DNA of 64,000 nt from Antedon mediterranea (Eukaryota; Echinodermata; Crinoidea; Comatulida; Antedonidae), in NCBI RefSeq assembly GCF_964355755.1, contig NC_092670.1, positions 2,135,001-2,199,000 on the forward strand, given 5' to 3'. The notes below the pieces were generated by a model. The model made no database searches and had not been told where the DNA came from. It saw only the letters and a list, made by a program, of their open reading frames with translations. Numbering within the stretch: position 1 is the stretch's first letter; every line of letters starts with the position of its first letter. Both the position numbers and the translations under genes were made by a program. This document shows, one piece after another, positions 1-13,200 of this stretch.

Positions 1-2
1 TA

Positions 3-136
3 GAACGGTAGTAAAGTTTTCGGAAAACTATAGAGGGCGTCATTGTACTAAAATAAACGCAGTCAAGCATTTAGTACCAAGAGCAGACAATTTCGGTTAC
101 TTAGCACGGAGTCACCATTGATTATTTGGTTGTTAG
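3..136 (+). repeat. Direct duplication, copy 1 (partner at 1043-1175)
   Basis: A ~134-bp stretch starting gaacggtagtaaag and ending near ttggttgtta recurs about 1,040 bp downstream with only a few differences. It lies upstream of the claudin-like gene, and the second copy ends about 80 bp before its ATG. It may be a duplicated promoter/5' UTR segment. The interval between the copies contains a decayed LINE fragment. Confidence 0.85.
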
Positions 137-439
137 AAAATTGATGTTTTTTTGTCCATACATTTTAGAAACAAGTTAACTACTACCTGTACTATTAGAA
201 ATCGGAAAAAAGAATATTATATGTTGCAGTTTGAACAAAAATAATAAGATATTTGAAAAACGTGGACAATCCTAAATGATATTACGAACATCAAATTGGG
301 TACTGAGACTTTCTCTTATAATGATAAGAATGCTGATGTAACTCCTTTTTTTTTAATATCGGAGAAAAACTAAATAATAAATTTAGGCATGAAGGTCAAA
401 ATGATCAAAACACTCACAGAACTTTCTTAAAATGAAATT

Positions 440-720
440 TTACCTCTTCAAGTGTTTTTTAAACCTGCTACTGAGCATGAAATTAACCACTATATTAAAA
501 AAAAAAAAAAATACTGCTCTTGGCCATGATGGTATAAAGTCCTCAACTTATAAAATCTGCTTCTCTGTTTATTTTAAAACCTTTAGTGCCTATTATCAAT
601 ACCTCATGATCATCGGGTTCTGTCCCAACTGATATAAAAATTGTTATCCCGGTAATTGAATACAGTCTGGAACCGCTTACCAAACTACCGTACATTGTAT
701 TTCTTACTTAATTATATAAA
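440..720 (+). mobile_element. Decayed non-LTR retrotransposon reverse-transcriptase fragment
   Basis: The translation around 490-620 reads TALGHDGIKSSTYK, followed after a gap by a segment like SSGSVPTDIKI in broken frames. This matches the pattern of the LINE reverse-transcriptase region with K-S-x-G-x-D-G-I, seen in CR1/L2/RTE-like elements. Stops and frameshifts interrupt it, so it is a dead fragment. The clade cannot be assigned from this little sequence. Confidence 0.5.
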
Positions 721-1042
721 ACGTAACGAACCATTTATTATCAGATAAAACTGAAGTGAAAACGCCTGTGTCTGCTGTGTGGTAACATACAGCAGATAGT
801 ACCGTGTACTTAGCACACACACTGGATTAGTACATTTTTGGAAATACAGTTTCCCTTTATATGTGAAGCTTGCTTGCTTGCAAGGACGTAAGCACAACGC
901 AGTCGAGTTGACCAATGACGAATAATTTCGCTTTTGGTCAAATTACCTTGCGTTGCGCTTATGCCCTTGCGAGAACCAAGGACCCCACTAAGGACCAATC
1001 AATTAATATAATAAGCGCGTAATGTTGTGGTAGAGGATCTTT

Positions 1043-1175
1043 GAACGGTAGTAAAGTTTTCTGAAACTATAGAGGGCGTCATTGTACTAAAATAAACGCA
1101 GTCAAGCATTTAGTACCAAGAGCAGACAATTTCAGTTACTTAGCACGGAGTCACCATTGATTATTTGGTTGTTAA
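1043..1175 (+). repeat. Direct duplication, copy 2 (partner at 3-136)
   Basis: This is the second copy of the ~134-bp segment described at 3-136. It lies directly upstream of the claudin-like start codon at 1254, so it probably overlaps the promoter or 5' UTR of that gene. Confidence 0.85.
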
Positions 1176-1253
1176 GCCTTTCAGAAAATAACTCGGCCTA
1201 AAACTCACATGTTTTTACTTTTGTCCAGTACTTTTATTTAACATTTCTAAACG

Positions 1254-4200
1254 ATGACTTTCTTCAGCAAGACTTCAACGTTGCTTTTGACGTGTTTTAT
1301 AGGATTTTTAGCTCTTCTTTTCAACTGTATTGCCATGTCTACGAATTATTGGACTTCAACAAATTTTCAAGGATCCGCTGAAATATACTACACGAGTAAT
1401 AATTATTCTGATGTTTTTACAAGGCCTCTAATAAAAAACCGAGGACTCTGGAAATATTGTGAATTCGTTTATATTGCGCCCGTGCCCGTACCAACAAATG
1501 CTAGCTTAGTAGGGCAGCAGACTACACGAATTCCAGACCAACAAGGGCCAGACCCGGCGGTCTCCCCTGAGCCTGGTATGTCTTTGAATTATAATAAAGG
1601 TGGTGGTGGTAGTGGAAACATTTCTTCAAATATTTTGGCCACTTCAAGTGGTGGTACGGGGGATGAAAGTAAGATTTGTTGTCGTTAAAACTGTGCCTAC
1701 GAGTCAGTTTTATCTGAAAAGTTTTAAGTCAAAATTATTATTGTATTTATTACACAAAACAAAATAGTTGCCACGGGAGGTGCTACCAGTACAAAATGTT
1801 AATCTTTCACTTATTTTATTGTCAATATAAACTTTTACCTAAAACTGACAGAAGCACAGTAAATTATGAATGGTGGTATTGTGAATTTTGTGGATTTAGT
1901 GAATGCTTGGTGGTGTATTACATGTTACGCCGTGGTTAGGAATCCGGCACCGGAACTCAACTGCCCACCGTTAGGGAATCCGACACGCACGGCGTACATG
2001 TTAAGTACTGCAGTATAGTATAATAATGTTGTTGTGATGTATGCTTAGTTTTATAGATTATATTAATTTATTATATTTGATTGTAATTGTTTTGTCTGTA
2101 TGATCCATAGCATCCTCTATTGTATGAGTGTCAATTCTGTGTGTCAAAACTCTGACAATAATGCCATAATTATATACAGAAACGTATATAAAAATATGAA
2201 CAAATCGGGAAATATTTGAGAATGAGAAAAAGCCACTCAAACTGAGATTTAAGCTCAGAACATTTTCTATACTTGGTGGTTTGGAGTTTCAATGATGCCT
2301 GTCAAATTATATTATTATAACAAGCAGAAGATTCCAGATTTTTTTCCTCTCTCCCCCCTTCCTCTTCCTCCTTTTTTTTTTACCCATTTTAACCTTTTAA
2401 CTTTAAAATGGGAATCTGTGTTATAATAATAATATAGATTTATATAGCAACATACCACAAGAGCCCCCACAAGAGTGCTCAAAGTGCCTTAACAAAAAAA
2501 TGAAATTCAATATACAATATCTCATTGTCTTTGGTAAATATTTTTGAAATATTTTAATTAGGTAATTTTATATTTTGTACTTGTAATATATGCCTCACAT
2601 AGTTTGCGTTATCAGGAAGCAATGTAACAAAAATCAATAATTATTTCTACGCCTTTTACCTTGAAATTGCCAGAAGTCTTTCTTTCTTCCGTAATTAACA
2701 ATTCAATATTGATAACTTCGACAAAGGCCCTTCAGGGTTGTTTTAATGTATAGGTTAAATGATCTGTATTGTAATTGTAAAAATTATAGATTTGTAATAC
2801 TGTGTCAATGTCTCAAGAAGAATACAATATTGAGTTGCTGCAAAGGCCAATATGGCATTTGAATACTTCTTATGAGTGTGGAAAATATTGACAAATAATT
2901 AAGACAAGTTCCTGCCATCATATTTTATTATTATCTAATAAATAAATAGATCTAATGATACTAATAGTGTATACTGAAAACTTTTAAAATAAAGATAAAT
3001 GGTGGTGGTTTGTATTCCTGGATTTCATTTAATGAAAAACATTTTATTATTGTCTACAAAATATGGTTGCACTTCGAGGTATAAATGGAAACTATAAATG
3101 GAAACTAACTATAAAATCTTGGTTTTTATCTAGGTAGGTAAGTATTCAAGCACCGTACTGACTTTGAGTATGGACCCACCCTGGATAAAACATCCCACTT
3201 TTGAAAGGTGTGGGCTTTTATTTGATTCGGGAAGCATGAATTTCATGACAATTTTAACTTTTTATAATTTCTTTTTTAGCGTATGAAGTATGTAAAAAGT
3301 ATAACACAACTGTATACATTCCTGATGTCATTCCTGCACAGTGCCAGTCATATTATAACACATTGTTTCGTAAGTACTGGTGTTTAGTAATTCAGTTCAA
3401 ACTTAAGTGTATAAGGCCACCATTGTGCCTATACATGTGTCTGAAGCAAATGTGATGTTACGCAAAATGATATCTATCACTTTGTGATGTATGTAATGTA
3501 ACAAAAACTTTATATCAACTAGTATAACACTTGAATCATCTACTGTTTAATGTTGATTGCAAGCCAGTTGTCAGCCTAGTTGAAACGATCTGTAATACAC
3601 AAAGATCATACCCTAGGGTGCAACGGCAATTAAAATCACCTAGCGGCAAATCAATCCATTCACCAGCTTGAGATATCGTTGACTCGCGTCGTTCACCCTA
3701 GGCTTTCAATTACGCGTGTGTGTGTGTGTACAAACACGGCATGTGTTTGGTAATTGGATCCATGGACTGATTCCTTCGTGTGGAAGTACTCAGTTGGGAA
3801 TGATAACATAAGATCAGCTGAGCTTTACTCTTACGCTTGAACGCACAAGTTATCTTTTACGCTTGAATGCACAAATCATCTTTTGAAATGAAGTTGATAG
3901 TTATTGATCATTGATATCGTCATCATTTTCGTCGTGGTGAGAAGATGGCATGATTCGACGGAAGTAGATAACGAACGGTGGCTGATGGACATTGAATTTG
4001 TGCACAGTCAATAAAATCATTATCAGTCTTCTTATTAAACATTTATTATTATCAAAAAAAGAAAACTGCTAAGGGTGTACTGTTAATGATGAAAAAAGAA
4101 TTGTTGCACAATAGTAACAAGGAATTTATTGCGAGAAAAAGTGTCTCTGTATAGTGACTTAATCTACAATAGAGTTGTACAAATGGATCTTTTACTTTAA

Positions 4201-7200
4201 AAGTAAATACAGTACATTGGCAATAATAAGAAATCAAATCTACAAACAGAACAATGATAATGATTTAGATACAAAAAAGCAAAACGCTGAATAAAAAAAT
4301 TTGTCAAAACCATGCTTTTGTAAAAAATAAACTAAAAAAGTACTATTCCTTCATCATCAAAATAAAATTTATATAAAGTATATCCCTATATTTATACCTC
4401 TCAGATCAGATAAAATATTTGTAAAATTTCAATTTTTTTTCGCAAAAAATTCTAGTTTAAACATCATTTTTGGCTTCATTAACTGCTTGACTGTAAATTG
4501 CCATATTTACAAGTTGTGTGAGAAATTCCCCCGGAAGCTAGCAATTATCCATCATTATTCTGTCACATTGCAGACAAATTCTGTTTCTAAACGTGAATGA
4601 TTTATATATTCATTCAATATTAATACACTACATGTGTTTTTTATATGCTCTTTCGTGATGATTTTCTTGGTTCATCATATCGTTTTAAACTGTCCAATTA
4701 TATCCTCTTTTGTTTTCACCTCGTTTCCTACTGAACTTTAATTTATCATTATTGTTTCTATAAAGAACTACATTCCAATTTTCTTTTTAAAATTACGCAA
4801 ATCAACATACCAATTATACTAAGTTTGATATCATAAAAAAAAAATTAAGTGGTGTGTTTGTTCCAAGAAAAGGGAACAATCTCTATTCAAAACATTAGGT
4901 TATCAAAGGAATCTGAAAAGGTCGTCCGGTCTTACCAACCGTACTTGTGTCCATGATTTAATGTGTGAAAAAGAAAATTCTCACTTTTTTTCAAAAGTTC
5001 ATAATTGTCTGTTCTCTCCTTCACTTTTTAAATGTACTATTGTTATATATTTTGTTGTCATTATGCCATTTCAAGAATGGAGACCTTACTAAATCCACTC
5101 TATTACACACATGCCCCTATGAATGGCTCTGTGGGATAGCCATTTAGATGTTTCTTCACGAGGACACATCACCAGCTATACCATCATCATAAACATTATA
5201 ATATCTGTATGCTGTTACTAATTATACTACTGAAATGCACATCATGAAATATACCATTATATACTACATTGAAATCATATGATACCATAGCAGACAATTA
5301 CAGAAACACAGTATGGGACCACTGGCACTGAAGACAGCTGATGTAAGAAAGCTCAGTTGTTTATCTAGTTGATTAGCACATCATTATTCTGCTGTTCTGA
5401 AGTAAAGATGATAACGCTAACAAAAATCAGTCTTTTTTCCAAAAATTAAAACCTAGTTAAGATAAAAATTAAAATATAATTAAGATAAAAATTAAAATAT
5501 TATTAGGATAAAAATTGAAATATAATTAGGATAAAAATTAAAATATTATTATTTATACAAAATAATAGTATAAGTAAATTAATCAACTTAATACGATATA
5601 CTATAGTTTCTTGACCTGTTTTATTACGTCAAGAAACAAATTATTAATTTCATGTTTGGACTGAATTTTTTTTGTATGAAAGGCAATTACAATAAAAAAA
5701 CTATTGTGATGTACCAACATGACAATGATAGTTTTAGTTGGTTGCTGTTTACACACCTTGGATCAACAGAAGAACAATTTTTCTTTAAACTGAATTTGAT
5801 CATTTTAAAAAGACAAAAGTTTAATATACAGCTTCAAAATTTGTTGAGAGGTGATGTGAAAATTGACAATTTCTTATTTGGCCTCATTAAACAGGCTATT
5901 ATGTTGATTAATTGATTGATAATTTTTATTTTCATTATATTAATTATAAGAAAAAGAAATGTTGATTTTATGCAGAGTTATAACAATTGGTTAAGCAGCA
6001 AGAGCTCTTTTAAAATCTTACTGTTTTTCAGTATCAATAATCACAATCTAATAAGAATAGAATAGGAATAGAATAGGAATAGAATATGCTTTCATTAATA
6101 TCTAATATAGACGACTGGCAATATGTTGGATTAACACGTTTGTTTGCTATCGATTGATTTATTTTCTCCAGGGAGTTGTTTAGATGTTGAGGTCAAACAA
6201 TCGTGGTAATAATGCGATTCCAAAATTGTGTGTTAATTTCGCGGATCGTGTCTATTGATTTAAATTGTATAGTAATTTCTCGATAGTAGGCCTATATTGT
6301 ATGCAATCAAAAGCCCTGGGCTTACCCATCATTCATGGTTGGTTTAAAAGTCTTGTTTTCTACCTGCATTTTGAATAGTAAAAATAAATTGGATGCCATA
6401 AAATCCTTCAATAAAATCAGGTTTTGTGAGTTGTTTGGGCGTTCAATTTTGCGATATTATTGACTGGTCCTCTTTCTTCAGTCTAATATGTATTGAATTC
6501 TTTAATATTTACTGTTATCATCCAAAATATCCAGTTTAGGGTCTACATTATGCAATAAGGTTGGAACCATAAATTATTAATGCTTTGTTTTTTACAGTCC
6601 TAATTCTAAAATACTCTTTGAAATTTGCGAATTCCAATCTTTTTAATATGTAATAAAATGTTCAAATCATAATACTCGGTAATCACAAGTTTATTACAAT
6701 AATCAAAACCAGAATAGAATTCGCTGAGCTTTTTTCCGTGAAGCAATGCATGGATTTAACATTGTATCAAATGCCCTAACGTTGTCACGTCAGTCACTAT
6801 AAATAGTGATTAATGCCATTCTATGCTACTATGCATATTTAGCCAATGGAATCAATGTCTGATATAGACAGTTTGTATCAAGCTAAAAGCAAAATCATGT
6901 TATCACTACATTATATACCTTTTTCTCAATTTGGAAAGTTATAAAAAATAGTTGTTTTCCCCCATTTTAAAAGAACTTCCAATAAGAGTTACCAGCAGCC
7001 TGAATCATTAATTAAATCCGGATTTTTAAAGCAAAGGCTGTCTCCCAATCATCGTCTCTTGTCTTCATGACACCTCACCTCACGTCTCTTTTCTTTTATC
7101 TTTCACATTTCACACACTTCAACTTTCCTCTTCTCTCTTTAATTCTTATACAGATTTATATAATAATATAACATATAATAATAATGATAAATGAAAACAT

Positions 7201-10200
7201 ATATGGCACCGGTATCCCCCACCCATGTGGAGCTCATGGCGCTTTGTGCATTAACAACATGCGAGAACATCAACGAATAGCGACGTCTTTAGTTTGGTCT
7301 TGAAACTGTTTAGACTAGTGGAGCATTTAACTATTGCTGGTAATATGTCATACTCCTCCTTACACCCACATTTGGCCTCCTTTCCCATTTATCCTCACAC
7401 TCACATCATATCATTTATTTCGCCAATATACCGAACAGTACAAAAAAAACAATACAAAAGTAAGGCAATGAGGCCGGATAACCTAAAAGTTATAAATAAA
7501 AATAACCGTCGAGAGGCTCTCCACATCGAAATACTTACATAAAATGAATAATACATGGATTCTATTAAAATTGAGATAAAACTATAAAATTCAGCAATGG
7601 GTTTTTATAAAAAAATTTTAATTTAAAAAGATAGAATTAAGAAAATATCTTTAAAATATACATATGTTCAGATTAAAACAGATTATTAAAATATTTCTTA
7701 AGGCTATGCTTAAAACAGTTTATATTAATTAAAAGTTGGTCGCAGAGATCCACAGGCACACTCATCTTCTGTCCCTAATTCATCCATACAGATATCACCT
7801 ATCCTCCTCACTATCTCATTTTCTCCTACCTTCCCACAATTTATATTTCTTCTTCCCTTTGAAAATAAGATTTATTATTGAGAGTGATTTTTTTAAAGAA
7901 TATATTCTCATTATACTACTATATCATTAGCCTTGAAGTTGATTCTCCATAATAACTGAATTTCTTTCCAATAATCTTTATTTGATGCAATTGCATCTTG
8001 AAATGAGCTTTGTCAGGAAATTAGCATATTGTTCAAATCAAAGATAATTTAAAAATACAATTCCTACAGAAGATTGCCAGTTAGTAGCAGGATTATGTGC
8101 TGATTATTTTCACTAAAGAAATATTATATATTGAATAAATTATGCAAATTAGCAACCTGACCCCAATATGATTTCAGACATTTATAAGCGATGCTTTTAT
8201 TTGAATTAGATGTTTTCCTTTTTACTATATTGTCACTGTTCATTTATCAATCATTATTTCATTGTTCAAGTGTGTTTCGATGTCTACTATTTTTCTGCGA
8301 AATATAGGCATCTCTAGTATGAGTTTTCTGAATAATTTATAAATTATTATATCAAAATATTTTATAAATCATTTGTAAGTTTATATTGAGTTGTAGTGAT
8401 CTGATTGATATGATTTTGTGTGAAAATAAAACTACTCTCAGACTCTGTTTTTCAAGCTCTATTCCAACAATGATGTATCTTTGTTGCGTACACTCCAAAT
8501 ATATTTTCCTTATTCTTGGCATGTCTATGAAAAAATTGAAAATGTCAACAGCAACTGGAAAATTTGTGAAAAACCTACTTTATCTACTAATCTTGACTCA
8601 GTGAAGCGTATTTTGAATTTTGTTTGAATTGAATAAAAGTAATACAATAAAATACTGCAATTGTTCATGTTTTATAAAGGTTTAGTGGACTTTGAATTCT
8701 GCTATTTATATTTTAAACAAATTCATTGTGTTTCAAAAACACAATGCATTTGTTTAAAATATATCTGGTTGTAGAAAACTTGTTTTGGTACAGTGACTTC
8801 CACCAACAACTCTAAATCCCAAGGTCAGATATGTTTACTAGTTAGTAAAATATATAACTCAACATTGACAACATGATTGACTTCATATTTATCTTCAATA
8901 AACTCTGCTTTATGAACTATTTATTTCAAAGAGCTACTTTATAAACACCGTATGATATTTTCAAAGGCTTAATTTGACATTAATGACATTATTTAATTCT
9001 ACTTTATTTTGATAGGTTTGTCGTCGTTTGGGCGTTTGATTGTCCTGATACATAACATATGTTTACATTGGAAACATTCATTCTTGAAGAGAACAAATAG
9101 AGTAGTATTCACGTTGGCCTTCCTTATTTTCAGAATTGTTATTTGAATTGAATTCATTTTTATCAAAAATAGATGTTCTCTTTCGAATGTATATTGTATT
9201 ATTGATTTTTTCTAGCAAAAAATGCTTATTTTTAAAGTAATTTAATTGTCAGTTTTATCAGCTAATACACTAGTAGCTTGCATATAGCTTGTGCCATATG
9301 TTTCTTTAGTTCTATCTATATTCCTTTGTGTACCTATAACCAATAGCATTTCAAGGTACGACATTCTACACAGCAGCTTTTGTTTTTTAAATCTGAATTT
9401 TAACATCTATTTATAAATGTTAAGGCATCATGGTAAATAGGCTTCACTGTGAAATTAAATTACACGTTGTAGAACCATACATCCAAGTGAATGACTTGAA
9501 ACACTTTTTCTCCCTTGTTCAAAATGAATATTTATAAGTTACTATTTTATAATAATTTAGACCCATGATTTTTTTTTAACCACATGAAACATTTGGAAAA
9601 TTATATTATTTTTTGATACAACTAAACTAAATACATATGAAGATCTGCATTGTTTTACATTTTCCAAATGCAATCTTTCTATTTATGAAACAAATAGTCA
9701 TTGAAGATTCACAATAGTCAAAATTGTGTTCATATACTGTATATTAGGTTATTAGAGAGAATTAAAAAAACTTTTTATCTACTTTACTTCTGGCCTAGAT
9801 TTGTCAAATGTTGATTTAGAAGGTATACAGTAGGTACTTACGTTAACAAGTAATTTCGTATTAATGTAATACGAGTAAGAATTCAAATTAAGTCCTAATT
9901 TAGAACATAAAAGTTTCCAAGAAGATCATTGAAATAATACCTCACAGACAGCATAATCACAGAATGGAACATTGATGCTAATAATGATATCGCCATTTAA
10001 TTTCTCTTTTGTTAAGGAAATTATTATCGACACACAAAAATGTCTTTCTGATAATTATTAAGGGAAAATTATCAGCTTATATACGGCCATACTGCGTTGA
10101 AACACCGGTTCTCGTCAGATCACCGAAGTTAAGCAACGTTGGGCCCGGTTGCGTTCTGGATGGGAGACCGTCTAGAAATCGTGGCGGGTGCTGTATATAC

Positions 10201-13200
10201 TGGAGAGTGATGGTGTAATGGTAATATCGAACTAGCATGTGATAGGCATGGGTTCGAGGTTATCTGTACCATACTAATTGCATCCTTAGGCAAGATGCTT
10301 TACTCTCATTGCCTAATCTGGTAGGCACTGCACTGCTGGCTGCCGTGGGTCCGTGGAGGGCCTAATCCGAATTTCCTCACTGAGGACAAAATATTAATAT
10401 ACAAAATACAAAACTGCGTATTTGATAAGTAGAGAATTATTCTGTAATTATAAGTTATAACGTGTATACATTTCATTTCTTGAATAATGTATGTTTCAAT
10501 ACAACGTAGCATAACAACAGGTTTCTATCAAGAAAATGTAAACTCATAAATTTGTCTACTTTGGATAAGAATAAATTATCGTTTCTAATACTGGATTTCT
10601 GAAACATTTTGTAACACAGAAACATGCGTTGTAAATCTTCTAATTGCAGTATTATTACCAGAATTTTGAATTACTATGCTAAAATCCTTGCCACATGCTG
10701 GCATGACCTGTTTGTATTGTTCAGGCCTTAAAAAAACTGAATTAAAAGCAAGTCATATCAGCTGCTGTTCAGTAACAGAAACCATGCATTTTATATTTGG
10801 AAAGCTCTCTACGTGTTTACGTAATGAAATTTACTATAGAAATAAAGTAAAACCAAAGTATTAACTGTTTAGGCATGGAGGTATACTGTTTGAAATGGTT
10901 GTTTTTTCCATATGAACATATTTTGAAATACTGTAAACAGCATTTGGTTAAAACTAAATACGAAGATACCATTTTTTTTATTATGTTGGGGAAAAAAATG
11001 GGACATGTCTGCCCACTGTAATCATCCTCTTTCTCAATGGGACATATGTCTGCCCACTGTAATCATCCTCTTTCTCAATGGGACATATGTCTGCCCACTG
11101 TAATCATCCTCTTTCTCAATGGGACATATGTCTGCCCACTGTAATCATCCTCTTTCTCAATGGGACATATGTCTGCCCACTGTAATCATCCTCTTTCTCA
11201 ATGGGACATATGTCTGCCCACTGTAATCATCCTCTTTCTCAATGGGACATATGTCTGCCCACTGTAATCATCCTCTTTCTCAATTGGACATATGTCTGCC
11301 CACTGTAATCATCCTCTTTCTCAATGGGACATATGTCTGCCCACTGTAATCATCCTCTTTCTCAATGGGACATATGTCTGCCCACTGTAATCATCCTCTT
11401 TCTCAATGGGACATATGTCTGCCCACTGTAATCATCCTCTTTCTCAATGGGACATATGTCTGCTCACTGTAATCATCCTCTTTCTCAATGGGACATATGT
11501 CTGCCCACTGTAATCATCCTCTTTCTCAATGGGACATATGTCTGCCCACTGTAATCATCCTCTTTCTCAATGGGACATATGTCTGCCCACTGTAATCATC
11601 CTCTTTCTCAATGGGACATATGTCTGCTCACTGTAATCATCCTCTTTCTCAATGGGACATATGTCTGCCCACTGTAATCATCCTCTTTCTCAATGGGACA
11701 TATGTCTGCCCACTGTAATCATCCTCTTTCTCAATGGGACATATGTCTGCCCACTGTAATCATCCTCTTTCTCAATGGGACATATGTCTGCCCACTGTAA
11801 TCATCCTCTTTCTCAATGGGACATATGTCTGCCCACTGTAATCATCCTCTTTCTCAATGGGACATATGTCTGCCCACTGTAATCATCCTCTTTCTCAATG
11901 GGACATATGTCTGCTCACTGTAATCATCCTCTTTCTCAATGGGACATATGTCTGCCCACTGTAATCATCCTCTTTCTCAATGGGACATATGTCTGCCCAC
12001 TGTAATCATCCTCTTTCTCAATGGGACATATGTCTGCCCACTGTAATCATCCTCTTTCTCAATGGGACATATGTCTGCTCACTGTAATCATCCTCTTTCT
12101 CAATGGGACATATGTCTGCCCACTGTAATCATCCTCTTTCTCAATGGGACATATGTCTGCCCACTGTAATCATCCTCTTTCTCAATGGGACATATGTCTG
12201 CCCACTGTAATCATCCTCTTTCTCAATGGGACATATGTCTGCCCACTGTAATCATCCTCTTTCTCAATGGGACATATGTCTGCCCACTGTAATCATCCTC
12301 TTTCTCAATGGGACATATGTCTGCCCACTGTAATCATCCTCTTTCTCAATGGGACATATGTCTGCCCACTGTAATCATCCTTTTTCTCATACAACTTGGA
12401 ATCTCTACTACTGTATGATTTTATTTAATCTTTCTTTATTCTGAAATAGACTTTCAATACAATGTACTGATTTCCAAAGTGGTTCAGTTCTTAACTACAT
12501 AAATGTAAACAAAATACAGTATATAAATGGACAAAAGAAAATATAAAATTAAACCTAAAATTGTCAAAAATCAAATTAACACAATTAAAGTAAGCACATT
12601 TAAAGGTAGAAACAAAAATAATTGAGATTTTTAAACAAGATAAAAGAAATTTTAATCATTGAGCATTAATTAGATTTAGTTTTTAATTAAAATTAAAGTT
12701 TTGAAATTTGTGATTTGAAGGTTGATACTGTCATATCATAAAGATCATTTTTTATTTTGTTAGGTAGAAAGTTCATAATTTTGTAGATGTGCTTGAGCAA
12801 ACAACAGTAGGCTATATACATCTTTAGCCATCTGTTTTCTAATAATTAAATAATTAGGTAAAGTAAATACTCAAATAACACATCAGCCTGAACAAGTGTT
12901 AATTACGTTAATCAAACATGAATTATGAGGTCATGCCTCCTTGTATCACGCACAACATGATGTCACATAGATCGTTATGCAATCAAATATCTTGAGGTTA
13001 TGCGCATTAAAATTAAATCTGATGTTTGAGACCAGCTGATAGATCAACTTGATGTATACCTACTACAAGGGCCTGTTTCTGCTGCATATGCCGAATAAAT
13101 ACTCCTAAAAACCATTTTAATTCAGTCGCTGATCATTTATAAAATGATGATGTCAATTTGTTCAAGCGGTCAGAAAAGTCTCTAGTTGTGTAATCTATTC

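Noticed and set aside
10076-10200. Functional 5S rRNA gene
   Set aside because: Several substitutions in conserved positions and direct fusion to a tRNA-like part and SINE body. The second copy shares this fusion.
10999-12390. CRISPR-like appearance of a regular 41-bp repeat
   Set aside because: There are no unique spacers; the whole unit repeats, and the locus is a eukaryotic intron.
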